Of a stretch of 64,000 nucleotides of DNA, positions 9,524-19,150 are shown piece by piece. How positions within the stretch are numbered: the stretch's first letter is position 1; the number at the start of each line of letters is the position of its first letter. The notes under the pieces were generated by a model. That model was not told where the DNA came from. It was given only the letters and a program-made list of their open reading frames with translations, and made no database searches. The DNA comes from Ollibium composti (GTDB lineage Bacteria; Pseudomonadota; Alphaproteobacteria; Rhizobiales; Rhizobiaceae). The stretch covers positions 186,001 to 250,000 of the forward strand of contig NZ_SSNY01000002.1 in assembly GCF_004801285.1 (NCBI RefSeq), written 5' to 3'. Made by a program: the position numbers and the translations under genes.

Positions 9524-11809
9524 CTACTGCCCCGCCGTATAGGCCGCGATCGCCGCCATGTTGACGATGTCGCTGTCCTTGGCGTTGAGCGGCACGATCT
9601 GCACCGGCTTGTTCAGCCCGACCAGCAGCGGGCCGATGACGGTCGAGCCGCCGAGTTCCTGCAGCATCTTGGTCGAGATCGAGGCCGAGTGGAAGGCCGG
9701 CATGATGAGCACGTTGGCGGGGCCGGTGAGGCGGCAGAACGGGTATTGCTGCTGCATCAGCCGGTGGTTGAGCGCCACGTCGGCGGCCATCTCGCCGTCG
9801 TATTCGAAGTCGACGCGGCGCTTGTCGAGGATCTTCACCGCCTCCTGGATGCGCTCGGAGCGCTCGCCCTGCGGATGGCCGAAGGTGGAATAGGCGAGCA
9901 TCGCCACGCGCGGCTCGTAGCCCATGCGCCGCGCGAAATTGGCCGATTCCTCGGCGATGTCGGCGATCTGCTCGGCGTTCGGCATGTCGTGCACGGCGGT
10001 GTCGGCGACGATCACCGTGCGGCCGCGCGAAAGCACGATGGAGGCGCCGATGACGCGGTGGCCGGGCTTGGCGTCGATGACGCGGCGTATGTCCTCCAGC
10101 GCGGTGGAGTAGTTGCGGGTGACGCCGGTGACGACGCCGTCGGCGTCGCCCAGCGCCACCATGCAGGCGGCGAAATGGTTGCGGTCCTGGTTGATGAGGC
10201 GCTGGCAGTCGCGCAGCAGGTAGCCCTTGCGCTGCAGGCGCTCGTAGAGGAAATCGGCGTAGATGGCGTTGCGCCGCGACAGCCGGGCGTTGATGATCTC
10301 GATGCCCGGCTTGTCGAGGTCGATGCCGGCATGCTGGGCGTTTTCGCGCATGACGTCGTCGCGGCCGAGCAGGATGGCGGTGCCGAGGCTCTGGTTGGCG
10401 TAGGCCACCGCCGCGCGCATCACCTGCTCCTCCTCGCCCTCGGCGAAGACGATGCGCTTGGGCTGGCGGCGCACGCGGTCGTAGATGCGCTGCAGGGTCG
10501 AGGCGATCGGATCGCGCCGCGCCGACAGTTCCTGTGCGTATTTGTCGAGGTTGAGGATCGGCCGGCGCGCCACGCCCGTTTCCATCGCGGCCTTCGCCAC
10601 AGCAACGGGAATGGCGGAGATGAGGCGCGGATCGAACGGCACCGGGATGATGTAGTTGGCGCCGAACTTCGGCCGGTTGCCCTGGTAGGCGGCGGCCACG
10701 TCGTCGGGCACGTCCTTGCGCGCGAGATCGGCCAGCGCGTGGGCCGCGGCGATCTTCATGGCGTCGTTGATGGTGGTTGCGCGCACGTCCAGCGCGCCAC
10801 GGAAGATATAGGGAAAGCCGAGCACGTTGTTGACCTGGTTCGGATAGTCCGAGCGGCCGGTCGCCATGATGGCGTCGGTGCGGATTTCGGCGACTTCCTC
10901 GGGCGTGATCTCGGGGTCGGGATTGGCCATGGCGAAGATGATCGGGTTCTTTGCCATCGATTCGACCATGGCGCGCGTCAGCGCCCCCTTGGCCGACAGG
11001 CCGAAGAAGACGTCGGCGCCTTCCATGGCGTCGGCCAGGCTGCGCGCCTCGGTCTTGACCGCATGCGCCGATTTCCACTGGTTCATGCCTTCGGTGCGGC
11101 CCTGCCAGACGACGCCCTTGGTGTCGCACAGCGTGATGTTCTCGGGCGCGAAGCCCATCGCCTTGATGAGCTCGATGCAGGCGATGCCGGCCGAACCCGC
11201 GCCGTTGCACACCAGCTTCGTCGTCTTCATGTCGCGGCCGGAAATCTCCAGCGCGTTGATGAGGCCGGCGGCCGAGATGATGGCGGTGCCGTGCTGGTCG
11301 TCATGGAAGACGGGAATGTCCATCAGTTCGCGCAGCCGTTGCTCGATGATGAAGCATTCCGGCGCCTTGATGTCCTCCAGGTTGATGCCGCCGAAGGACG
11401 GGCCGAGGAATTTCACGCAGTTGATGAACTCGTCGGCGTCCTCGGTGGCGACTTCGAGGTCGATGGAATCGACGTCGGCGAAGCGCTTGAACAGCACCGC
11501 CTTGCCTTCCATCACCGGCTTCGACGCCAGCGCGCCGAGATTGCCGAGGCCGAGGATGGCGGTGCCGTTGGAGATGACGGCGACCATGTTGCCGCGGCTG
11601 GTATAGTCGAAGGCGCGCGAGGGGTCCTCGGCGATGGCCTTGACCGGCACGGCGACGCCCGGCGAATAGGCGAGCGACAGGTCGCGCTGCGTCGCCATCG
11701 GCTTGGTCGGCACCACCTCCAGCTTGCCGGGCCGGCCCATGGCGTGGAATTCCAGGGCCTCCTCTGCGCTGACGGAGGGGCCGTCGCTGTCGGGTTTTCT
11801 GGCCATGAT
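9524..11809 (-). CDS. maeB: NADP-dependent malic enzyme with phosphotransacetylase-like domain
   Basis: Oxidative decarboxylation of malate to pyruvate, feeding gluconeogenesis and NADPH supply. 761 residues, the length of the MaeB/Tme hybrid type. The N-terminal malic domain (LAYSPGVAVPVKAI near residue 40) and the FHDDQHGTAI motif are present; the NAD(P) loop is CNGAGSAGIACIEL near residue 195. From about residue 430 a phosphotransacetylase-like domain (KRIVFAEGEEEQVMRAA) follows; in known homologues it is regulatory rather than catalytic. Start is the ATG at 11809; GAGGAAAC lies some 13 bases upstream. Diverges from mutS. Whether it prefers NADP over NAD is inferred from family resemblance only. 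Confidence 0.93.
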   Translation of the reverse strand: MMARKPDSDGPSVSAEEALEFHAMGRPGKLEVVPTKPMATQRDLSLAYSPGVAVPVKAIAEDPSRAFDYTSRGNMVAVISNGTAILGLGNLGALASKPVMEGKAVLFKRFADVDSIDLEVATEDADEFINCVKFLGPSFGGINLEDIKAPECFIIEQRLRELMDIPVFHDDQHGTAIISAAGLINALEISGRDMKTTKLVCNGAGSAGIACIELIKAMGFAPENITLCDTKGVVWQGRTEGMNQWKSAHAVKTEARSLADAMEGADVFFGLSAKGALTRAMVESMAKNPIIFAMANPDPEITPEEVAEIRTDAIMATGRSDYPNQVNNVLGFPYIFRGALDVRATTINDAMKIAAAHALADLARKDVPDDVAAAYQGNRPKFGANYIIPVPFDPRLISAIPVAVAKAAMETGVARRPILNLDKYAQELSARRDPIASTLQRIYDRVRRQPKRIVFAEGEEEQVMRAAVAYANQSLGTAILLGRDDVMRENAQHAGIDLDKPGIEIINARLSRRNAIYADFLYERLQRKGYLLRDCQRLINQDRNHFAACMVALGDADGVVTGVTRNYSTALEDIRRVIDAKPGHRVIGASIVLSRGRTVIVADTAVHDMPNAEQIADIAEESANFARRMGYEPRVAMLAYSTFGHPQGERSERIQEAVKILDKRRVDFEYDGEMAADVALNHRLMQQQYPFCRLTGPANVLIMPAFHSASISTKMLQELGGSTVIGPLLVGLNKPVQIVPLNAKDSDIVNMAAIAAYTAGQ

Positions 11810-11947
11810 GCTGGTGTTTCCTCGCCTTGGAACGGCTGCCGGACATGGCGGGCCGCATTGTTTTTGTGGAGTGTCCCCGATTAAGGCTACACTTCCAACC
11901 GGTCCTGCGCCAAGCAGGGACCTTTCAGGAATTTTGGAAAGACTTTC

Positions 11948-14692
11948 TTGAACGACGAAACGGCCATCCAGACCGAAGGGAGTACGCCAGCCGCCATGGG
12001 CGGCGGCGCGCCGATGCCGGCTGCCGCCGTCACGCCCATGATGGAACAGTATATCGAGATCAAGACGGCGAACCCCGGTTCGCTGCTGTTCTACCGCATG
12101 GGCGATTTCTACGAGCTGTTCTTCGACGACGCGGAGAAGGCGAGCGCCGCCCTCGGCATCGTTCTGACCAAGCGCGGCAAGCACCAGGGCGCCGACATCC
12201 CGATGTGCGGCGTGCCGGTGCATGCCGCCGACGACTACCTGCAGAAGCTCATCGCGCTGGGTTTCCGCGTCGCCGTCTGCGAACAGATCGAGGATCCGGC
12301 GGAGGCGAAGAAGCGCGGCTCCAAGTCGGTCGTGCGGCGCGACGTGATCAGGCTGGTGACGCCCGGCACCATCACTGAGGACAAGCTGCTCAACGCCGCC
12401 GAATCGAATTTCCTGATGGCACTCGGGCGGGTGAAGGGCACGCCGGACGCCTATGCGCTTGCCTGGATCGACATTTCCACCGGCGCCTTCCGCGTCGCCG
12501 AGACCGATGCCGGACGGCTGCTGGCCGACATCGCCCGCGTCGATCCGCGCGAGTTGATCGTCGCCGAGCCGGTTTTCCACGATCCCGAGCTGAAACCCGT
12601 CTTCGACGGGATCGGCCGCATCGCCGAACCGCAGCCGGCGACGCTGTTCGATTCGGCCTCGGCGCCGGCGCGCATCGCCCGCTTCTATGCGGTGGCGACG
12701 CCGGATGCCTTCGGCGCCTTCTCGCGCGCCGAACTGTCGGCGATCGCGGCGGCCATCGCCTATGTCGAGAAGACACAGAAGGCCGAGCGGCCCGAACTCG
12801 CGCGGCCCGAACGCGAGGAGAACGGCTCGACGCTGTTCATCGATCCGGCGACGCGCGCCAACCTGGAAATCCTGCGCACGCTGTCGGGCTCGCGCGACGG
12901 CTCGCTGTTCAAGGCGATCGACCGCACCGTCACCGGCGGCGGCGCCCGCCTGCTGGCCGACCGGCTGACGGCGCCGCTGACGAGCCCCGACAGGATCGCG
13001 GAGCGGCTGGACTCGGTCTCCTTCTTCCGCAGCGAGCCGCGCCTTTGCCAGGCGGTGCGGCTGGCGCTGAAGGGCGTCGCCGACATGCCGCGCGCGCTGT
13101 CCAGGCTGGCGCTGAACCGCGGCGGCCCGCGCGATCTCGGCGCTTTGCAGGCCGGTTTCGAGGCCGCCCGCGCCATCGCCGAGACCTTCGCCGCCACGCC
13201 GCCGCCGGCCGAGCTCGGCGCGGCCCTTGCCGCGATCGCAGCGCTTCCCGCAGCGCTCGCCGCGCATTTCGGCCGGGCTCTGGCCGACGAATTGCCGCTG
13301 CTGAAGCGCGACGGTGGCTTCGTCCGCGCCGGCTACGACGCCGAACTGGACGAGATGCGGGCGCTGGCGTCGGAATCGCGAAAAGTCATCGCCGCCATGG
13401 AGCGCGACCTGATCGAAGAGACCGGCATCCGCTCGCTGAAGATCCGGCACAACAACGTGCTGGGCTTCTACATCGAGGTGACGGCCAACCACGCCGCCGC
13501 GCTGACCGGTTCGGACGAGGCGAAGGCGCGCTTCATCCACCGCCAGACGATGGCGAGCGCCATGCGCTTCACCACCACCGAACTCGCCGGGCTGGAAACG
13601 AAGATCGCCAACGCCGCCGACCGGGCGCTTTCCATCGAACTCGCCGTGTTCGAGACGCTGCTGCGCGAAGCAGTCGCCGAGGCCGAAAAAATCCGCGCCG
13701 GCGCCGAAGCACTGGCCGTGCTCGACGTCTCGGCCGCGCTTGCTTTGCTCTCCGAAAGCGAGGACTGGTGCCGGCCGCAGGTGGATTCGTCCCTCGCCTT
13801 CGCGGTGGAGGGCGGTCGTCATCCGGTGGTTGAGCAGGCGCTGCGCCGCTCCGGTGAGGGGCCGTTCGTCGCCAACGACTGCGACCTGTCGCCCGAAGGC
13901 GACAGGGAGGCCGGCGCCATCTGGCTGCTGACCGGGCCGAACATGGGCGGCAAGTCGACCTTCCTGCGCCAGAATGCGCTGATCGCCATCCTCGCCCAGA
14001 TGGGTTCCTTCGTCCCCGCCGCGCGCGCGCATATCGGCGTGGTCGACCGGCTGTTCTCCCGCGTCGGCGCCTCCGACGACCTGGCGCGCGGCCGCTCCAC
14101 CTTCATGGTCGAGATGGTGGAGACGGCGGCGATCCTCAACCAGGCCGGCGAGCGCGCGCTGGTGATCCTCGACGAGATCGGCCGCGGCACCGCCACCTTC
14201 GACGGCCTGTCCATCGCCTGGGCGGCGGTTGAGTATCTTCACACAATCAATCGCTGCCGGGCGATCTTCGCCACCCATTTCCACGAGATGACGGCGCTCA
14301 GCAACAAGCTCGGCCGCCTCCACAACGTCACCATGCGGGTGAAGGAATGGGAGGGCGACGTCGTCTTCCTGCACGAGGTCGGCAAGGGCGCGGCGGACCG
14401 CAGCTACGGCGTGCAGGTGGCGCGTCTGGCCGGCCTGCCCGAGGCCGTGGTGGCGCGGGCGAAGGAGGTGCTGCGCCAGCTTGAGGAAGGCGAGGTGGCC
14501 GGCAAGACCGACCGGCTGGTCGACGACCTGCCGCTGTTTTCCGTCGCGGTGAAGCGCGAGGCGCCAAGGCCCGCCGCGCCGCAGAAGGCCGATAGACTGG
14601 GCGAAGCGCTCGCCGCCCTGCACCCCGACGAAATGACCCCGCGCGAGGCGCTGGAGGCGCTGTACAGGCTGAAGGGAATGGCGGGGGAGTAG
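11948..14692 (+). CDS. mutS: DNA mismatch repair protein MutS
   Basis: Recognises mismatches and starts methyl-independent or strand-directed repair. 914 residues if the TTG at 11948 is used, which has GGAAAG six bases upstream; ATG codons at 11996 and 12014 would shorten the poorly conserved N-terminus. The mismatch-wedge motif MGDFYELF, the Walker A segment [15 protein letters not shown] near residue 660, and the Walker B segment [16 protein letters not shown] are intact. The C-terminal dimerisation region ends [12 protein letters not shown]. Diverges from maeB. Confidence 0.97.
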   Translation: MNDETAIQTEGSTPAAMGGGAPMPAAAVTPMMEQYIEIKTANPGSLLFYRMGDFYELFFDDAEKASAALGIVLTKRGKHQGADIPMCGVPVHAADDYLQKLIALGFRVAVCEQIEDPAEAKKRGSKSVVRRDVIRLVTPGTITEDKLLNAAESNFLMALGRVKGTPDAYALAWIDISTGAFRVAETDAGRLLADIARVDPRELIVAEPVFHDPELKPVFDGIGRIAEPQPATLFDSASAPARIARFYAVATPDAFGAFSRAELSAIAAAIAYVEKTQKAERPELARPEREENGSTLFIDPATRANLEILRTLSGSRDGSLFKAIDRTVTGGGARLLADRLTAPLTSPDRIAERLDSVSFFRSEPRLCQAVRLALKGVADMPRALSRLALNRGGPRDLGALQAGFEAARAIAETFAATPPPAELGAALAAIAALPAALAAHFGRALADELPLLKRDGGFVRAGYDAELDEMRALASESRKVIAAMERDLIEETGIRSLKIRHNNVLGFYIEVTANHAAALTGSDEAKARFIHRQTMASAMRFTTTELAGLETKIANAADRALSIELAVFETLLREAVAEAEKIRAGAEALAVLDVSAALALLSESEDWCRPQVDSSLAFAVEGGRHPVVEQALRRSGEGPFVANDCDLSPEGDREAGAIWLLTGPNMGGKSTFLRQNALIAILAQMGSFVPAARAHIGVVDRLFSRVGASDDLARGRSTFMVEMVETAAILNQAGERALVILDEIGRGTATFDGLSIAWAAVEYLHTINRCRAIFATHFHEMTALSNKLGRLHNVTMRVKEWEGDVVFLHEVGKGAADRSYGVQVARLAGLPEAVVARAKEVLRQLEEGEVAGKTDRLVDDLPLFSVAVKREAPRPAAPQKADRLGEALAALHPDEMTPREALEALYRLKGMAGE

Positions 14693-14729
14693 GGCGCGAG
14701 CCAAGGCCAGGTTTCGACTGTCGGCGCCG

Positions 14730-14889
14730 CCCCTCACCTGCCTGCCGGCATCCTCTCCCCGTAAACGGGGCGAGGAAGACTAGCCGCACCGCCGCGCCAA
14801 TTCTGCACCGATGGCGATTGGCGAAGGCAGCGGCGACAGCGTGCCTCTCCCCGTTTACGGGAAGAGGATGGCGGCAGCCAGGTGAGGGG
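14730..14889. repeat. Intergenic palindromic repeat, class A
   Basis: Begins CCCCTCACCTGCCTGCCGGC and ends GGTGAGGGG; inner hairpins CTCCCCGTAAACGGGG and CTCCCCGTTTACGGGA. Fills the gap between convergent mutS and blh. Confidence 0.85.
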
Positions 14890-14913
14890 CGGCGTCGACG
14901 GTTGAAAAGGGTC

Positions 14914-16209
14914 CTACCACACCGCCCCCGGAAACGCCCCGAGCGGGAATTTCAGGTAGCGCTTGCCGTTGGCTTCCGGTTCCGGCAGGCGGCCGCCGCG
15001 TATGTTCACCTGCAGCGCGTGCAGGATCAGCTTCGGCATCGGCAGGGTTTTGTCGCGCGTCTCGCGCAACGCGACAAATGCCTGCTCGTCCTTGCCGGCG
15101 AGGTGGGTGTTGGCGCGCTTCTGTTCGCCGACCGTGCTTTCCCATTTCGGCGCCCGCCCACCCGGTTGGTAGTCGTGCCCGGTGAACAGCCGCGTCTCGT
15201 CCGGCAGCGCCAGGATTGCCTGGATCGAGCCCCACAGCGCCCTGGCGCTGCCACCGGGGAAATCCGCCCGCGCGGTGCCGGAATCCGGCATGAAGATGGT
15301 GTCGTGCACGAAGGCGGCGTCGCCCACGACATAGGTGATCGAGGCCAGCGTGTGGCCGGGCGAGAACAGCACCCGGCCTTCCAGCGAACCGATGTGGAAG
15401 GTGTCGCCGGCGGCAAACAGCCGGTCCCAGTACGAGCCGTCCGTCTTCAATTCCGGCCAGTTGTAGATGTCCTTCCACAGCGCCTGCACGGCGGTGATGT
15501 TGGCGCCGATGGCGGTTGGCGCGCCGGTCCTGCCTTTGAGATAGTGCGCGGCGGAGAAATGGTCGGCATGGGGATGCGTGTCGAGGATCCACTCGACCGT
15601 CAGCCCTTCCTTCTCGACATGGGCGAGCAGCGCGTCGGCGCTGGTCGTGGCGATGGCGCCGGATTTTTCGTCGAAATCGAGGACGGGGTCGATGAGCGCG
15701 CAGCGCTTGGTCGCCGGGTCCGTCACCACATACTGGATGGAGAAGGTGCGCGGATCGTAGAAGCCGGTCACCTCCGGCACACGTTTCGCCTCGCGCGCCA
15801 GCCAGCGCGCCGCGCCCGATAGGTCGAAGCCGTGCGCCTTGCCGAAGGCCTCGACCTCCTCGGCCTTCATGCGTCCGTCCAGCACCTCGGCCAGCGCATA
15901 GAGCGTCAGCGCCCGCGTGCCGCCCTTGCAATGGGCATAGACCGGCCCGTCCGAGCGCTGCATCAGGCCGCGGAAAGCCTCGACGTCGGCCCTGCCGATG
16001 GTCGGCCCGGTGACCGGCACGAAGCCGTAGGCCATGCGCGCGCCCGCCGCCGCCGTCCGCTCTGTCGCGTTGCCCGGCTGGCCGGGTTCCTCGCCGTCCG
16101 GGCGCAGGTTGACGAGGGTGGAAAAACCCCTGGCGGCGATGTCGCGAAACGCCTGCGGGTCCGGCTGGCCGGCGACCGTCAGCCGGTCCGTGATCTTCAC
16201 CTCGCTCAT
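14914..16209 (-). CDS. blh: Bifunctional sulfur transferase/persulfide dioxygenase Blh
   Basis: Two enzymes of sulfide detoxification in one chain of 431 residues. Residues 1-110 form a DUF442 rhodanese-like/phosphatase-like domain with the catalytic Cys94 in HCKGGTRA. From about residue 150 a metallo-beta-lactamase-fold persulfide dioxygenase follows, with DTHPHADHFSA as the iron-binding motif, then GHTLASITYV and FTGHDYQPGG. Start is the ATG at 16209, preceded by GGGGGAAGGCT; an in-frame ATG at 16260 is unlikely. In Agrobacterium and Xylella blh lies in an operon with the ArsR-type repressor BigR; no such regulator is nearby here. Confidence 0.88.
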   Translation of the reverse strand: MSEVKITDRLTVAGQPDPQAFRDIAARGFSTLVNLRPDGEEPGQPGNATERTAAAGARMAYGFVPVTGPTIGRADVEAFRGLMQRSDGPVYAHCKGGTRALTLYALAEVLDGRMKAEEVEAFGKAHGFDLSGAARWLAREAKRVPEVTGFYDPRTFSIQYVVTDPATKRCALIDPVLDFDEKSGAIATTSADALLAHVEKEGLTVEWILDTHPHADHFSAAHYLKGRTGAPTAIGANITAVQALWKDIYNWPELKTDGSYWDRLFAAGDTFHIGSLEGRVLFSPGHTLASITYVVGDAAFVHDTIFMPDSGTARADFPGGSARALWGSIQAILALPDETRLFTGHDYQPGGRAPKWESTVGEQKRANTHLAGKDEQAFVALRETRDKTLPMPKLILHALQVNIRGGRLPEPEANGKRYLKFPLGAFPGAVW

Positions 16210-16385
16210 AGCCTTCCCCCTCGCATGGATTCGCTCATATGGATTCACGACGGCCATCATAGCCCATCGCGGTGCGCCGGCCAGTTTGAAGTGGCGGACG
16301 GACTGCGAGGACGAAAAATCTCGGCTGTGTCGGTTTTCGTGCCGGCCCTGCGTCCTAGGTTATCCGTAACCACAGGAGGACCGTC

Positions 16386-17078
16386 ATGCAGTCTCTTGCT
16401 TCCGCCAAGGAACTGGCCGAGCGCAACGCCTATCGCATCGCCGGCGAAAGCGCCGAATACCGCAGGGCGCGCACCGCGCTGCTGGCCGAGGAGATCGACC
16501 TGCGCCGCCATATCGAGCGCGTCGCCGAGCAGCGGCGGATGCTGCCGCCGGGCGCCGAGATCGAGAAGGACTATGTGTTCGAGGGCGAGAACGGCCCCGC
16601 GCATTTCGCCGACCTGTTCGGCGACCACGACACGCTGGTGATCTACACCTACATGTTCGGACCGGAGCGGGCGCGGCCTTGCCCGATGTGCACGGCGCTG
16701 GTCGGCGCGCTGGCCGCCAATGCCGCCGATATCCGGCAACGCGTGGCGCTGGCCGTGGTGGCGCGCTCGCCGGTCGAGCGGCTCTACGCCTTTGCAAAGG
16801 AGCGCGGCTGGAAGAACCTGCCGCTCTACAGCGACACGACCGAGGAATTCGGCCGCGATTTCGGCAGCTGGACCGCCGAAGGCGACATGCCGGGCTATCA
16901 CGTCTTCACCCGGCGCGACGGCACGATCCGGCATTTCTGGTCGGGCGAGATGGGCGGCGAGACCGCCGATCCGGGACAGGACCCGCGCGGCGCACCTGAC
17001 TTCACGCCGCTGTGGAACGTGCTCGACACGACGCCCGCGGGACGCGACCCGCACTGGTATCCGAAGGTGGATTACTGA
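16386..17078 (+). CDS. DUF899 thioredoxin-like protein
   Basis: 230 residues of the DUF899 family, which has a thioredoxin-like fold. Seen directly: a helical charged N-terminus (RRARTALLAEEIDLRRHIER), the segment DTLVIYTYMFGPERARPCPMC with a CPMC dithiol at the thioredoxin position, and PGYHVFTRRDGTIRHFWSGE. Function of the family is not established; a redox or peroxidase-like role is only inference. CAGGAGGACC precedes the ATG. It diverges from blh across 176 bases, which may mean joint control. Confidence 0.8.
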   Translation: MQSLASAKELAERNAYRIAGESAEYRRARTALLAEEIDLRRHIERVAEQRRMLPPGAEIEKDYVFEGENGPAHFADLFGDHDTLVIYTYMFGPERARPCPMCTALVGALAANAADIRQRVALAVVARSPVERLYAFAKERGWKNLPLYSDTTEEFGRDFGSWTAEGDMPGYHVFTRRDGTIRHFWSGEMGGETADPGQDPRGAPDFTPLWNVLDTTPAGRDPHWYPKVDY

Positions 17079-17102
17079 GGCCGTGCCGGCGGCGGCGAAA
17101 GG

Positions 17103-17489
17103 CTAGTCCTTTACATATTGCGCTTCGCCGTTGCCGAACGACCAGTCGATCAGTTCGTTCTCGGTGAGCACGATCATCACGTCCTGCCTGCGCACGCCGA
17201 ACCGGGCATGGAGGTTGTCGGCGATGGCGCGGTAGAGCGCCTTCTTCTTCTCGACCGTCCGCCCGCCGCGCATGGTGATCTCGATGATCAGCGCGCCGGC
17301 GCCCCGCTCGATACCGAGATAGGTCGGGTCGATGACCAGCCGCCCGGCCGGATAGTCGGCAATGACGTGGAAGCGGTCGGCCGCCGGCACGTCGATGGTC
17401 GCCACCATGGCGTCCTGCACGGCGTCGGAAACGCCTTTGGCGAAGCCGGCATCCTTGCCGGCGGGGAGGGAAATGCGCACCATGGGCAT
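17103..17489 (-). CDS. Tautomerase family protein
   Basis: 128 residues of the 4-oxalocrotonate tautomerase/MIF superfamily. Pro2, the usual catalytic base after Met removal, is present (MPMVRISLPAGK). The sequence then follows the pattern of a double-length tautomerase subunit (RFHVIADYPAGRLVIDPTYL, ending DVMIVLTENELIDWSFGNGE). Substrate unknown. AAAGGATCCGTC precedes the ATG. Same strand as the aldo/keto reductase upstream, about 100 bases away, so co-transcription is possible. Confidence 0.8.
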   Translation of the reverse strand: MPMVRISLPAGKDAGFAKGVSDAVQDAMVATIDVPAADRFHVIADYPAGRLVIDPTYLGIERGAGALIIEITMRGGRTVEKKKALYRAIADNLHARFGVRRQDVMIVLTENELIDWSFGNGEAQYVKD

Positions 17490-17591
17490 GACGGATCCTT
17501 TCGCTCTTGTTGAGTCACCGGCAGATGGGCGCGGGAACGCCGAAGTTGATGAAGCCAGACAGCGGAGCCGGTCGAGCCAGACGCGCAGGGT

Positions 17592-18431
17592 TCAGATCAT
17601 CTCCAGCGGGCTTTTGCGTCCCGGCGGAGGAAAGGCGCGGTCGAGGTCGGCGAGATCGTCGGCCGAAAGCGCGATGTCCAGCGCCGCCACGTTCTGGCGT
17701 ACATGCTCGGGCTGCACCGCCTTGGGGATGGCGATGATGCCGTCCTGCGCCAGCACCCAAGCGAGCGCGATCTGGGCGGCGCTCGCGCCGTGGCGGGCGG
17801 CGACGGCGTCCAGCCGGGCGTTGCGGGCGAGCCTGCCCTGTTCGACCGGCGAATAGGCCATGACTGGCATGGAGCGCTGCCGACACCAGGGCAGGAGGTC
17901 GAATTCCGGGCCGCGGCGGGAGAGGTTGTAGAGCACCTGGTCGGTCTGGCACCGGTTGCCGGCCGGCAGGCCGGCAAGGTCTTCCATCTCGTCGGCGTCG
18001 AGGTTCGACACGCCCCAGTGACGGATCTTGCCGTCGCGCTTCAGCGCTTCCAGCGCCTCGACAGTTTCGGATAGCGGTACTGAACCCATCCAGTGCAGCA
18101 GATAGAGGTCGATGCGGTCTGTGGAGAGGTTCTTGAGACTGCGCTCGCAGGCGGCGACCGTGCCGCGCCGCGAGGCGTTGGACGGCAGCACCTTGGAAAC
18201 GATGAAGACCGCGTCGCGCCGGCCCGCGACGGCCTCGCCCACGACGCGCTCGGAGCCGCCGGAACCGTACATCTCGGCCGTGTCGATCAGCGTCACGCCA
18301 AGGTCGAGGCCGAGCCGCAGCGCCGCCACCTCATCGGAAAAGCGGCTTTTGTCCTCGCCCATGCGCCATGTGCCGAGGCCGAGCGTCGGCACGGCTTCGC
18401 CACTGGGCAGTGTGGTGGTCTTCATCGGCAT
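17592..18431 (-). CDS. Aldo/keto reductase
   Basis: 279-residue NADPH-dependent aldehyde/ketone reductase of the AKR fold. The catalytic set is visible: Asp and Tyr in DTAEMYGSG, Lys in [10 protein letters not shown], His in LYLLHWMG. The cofactor-binding C-terminal part contains [16 protein letters not shown]. The ATG at 18431 ([11 protein letters not shown]) is chosen because GGAG lies seven bases upstream and family members start here; the open frame runs further upstream into a repeat. Physiological substrate unknown. Confidence 0.85.
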   Translation of the reverse strand: MPMKTTTLPSGEAVPTLGLGTWRMGEDKSRFSDEVAALRLGLDLGVTLIDTAEMYGSGGSERVVGEAVAGRRDAVFIVSKVLPSNASRRGTVAACERSLKNLSTDRIDLYLLHWMGSVPLSETVEALEALKRDGKIRHWGVSNLDADEMEDLAGLPAGNRCQTDQVLYNLSRRGPEFDLLPWCRQRSMPVMAYSPVEQGRLARNARLDAVAARHGASAAQIALAWVLAQDGIIAIPKAVQPEHVRQNVAALDIALSADDLADLDRAFPPPGRKSPLEMI

Positions 18432-18550
18432 CGGCGGGCTCCGAGACTGAGGCGGGTCAGGAGCAAAGATACCGCACGGGGAGATTTGGGCCAGTGTCTT
18501 GGGAACTACTGGGAGGTCATCGGCTTCCGCCCGATTCTGACCGTCGTGCA

Positions 18551-18691
18551 CCCCCACCCCTGTCCCCTCCCCGCAAGGGGGAGGGAGACGCCGACACCGC
18601 CGGTTCACTCAAAGTCGGCAACGTCAGTCGACTGTGGGAGCGCCGTCGCAAAGTCCCCCTCCCCCTTGCGGGGAGGGGTTAGGGGTGGGGG
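18551..18691. repeat. Intergenic palindromic repeat, class B
   Basis: Left arm 18551-18585 resembles, and right arm 18656-18691 is identical to, the arms of the class B copy at 5.8 kb. Here the spacer is longer (about 70 bases, unrelated sequence), so the arms are conserved while the interior is not. Confidence 0.88.
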
Positions 18692-18720
18692 TACTGCGCC
18701 GTACGGAAGCTGATATCCTC

Positions 18721-19113
18721 TCATTTTTCTCCATGCGCCTTTAGCCAGTCCTGCATCTGCCTGATCTCGGCTTCCTGCGCCTTGATGACGGCCTCGGCCA
18801 GCTTGCGGATCTCCGGGTCCTTGCCGTGCTCCAGCACGATCCTGGCCATGTCGATGGCGCCCTGGTGGTGCGGGATCATGCCGCGCACGAAATCGGCGTC
18901 GGCGTCGCCGGTGTAGGCCATCGCCATCATGTCTGCGTGCATCTTGTCCATCGCCGCCTTGTAGGCTTCGGTCGAGGGGCTGTCCGCCTGCATCGACATG
19001 GTGCCCATGTCGTGGCCGCTGTGGCTCTCCTCGGCCGGCACGGTTTCGATGAACGTGGCGAGCAGCATGCCGGCCGCCGTGGCGGCGAGCACGATCTTCT
19101 TCGTCCTGGTCAT
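18721..19113 (-). CDS. DUF305 protein (CopM-like), exported
   Basis: 130 residues with an N-terminal signal segment ([20 protein letters not shown]), then a Met/His-rich linker ([13 protein letters not shown]) and the DUF305 core, including [18 protein letters not shown] and [23 protein letters not shown]305 proteins include the periplasmic copper-binding CopM of cyanobacteria; copper binding here is inferred from that and from the gene 37 bases upstream being a copper ATPase. Probably co-transcribed with it. Confidence 0.85.
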   Translation of the reverse strand: MTRTKKIVLAATAAGMLLATFIETVPAEESHSGHDMGTMSMQADSPSTEAYKAAMDKMHADMMAMAYTGDADADFVRGMIPHHQGAIDMARIVLEHGKDPEIRKLAEAVIKAQEAEIRQMQDWLKAHGEK

Positions 19114-19150
19114 GGTGTCTTTCCTTTTCTGCTTCTTCTTGGGGGGAGGA

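Noticed and set aside
9524..14737. A 1737-codon open frame on the minus strand that appears to fuse maeB to a large upstream protein
   Set aside because: Only the part below 11809 has homology (MaeB). The rest lies antisense to mutS, with low-complexity Arg/Gly/His-rich translation typical of a GC-rich shadow frame.
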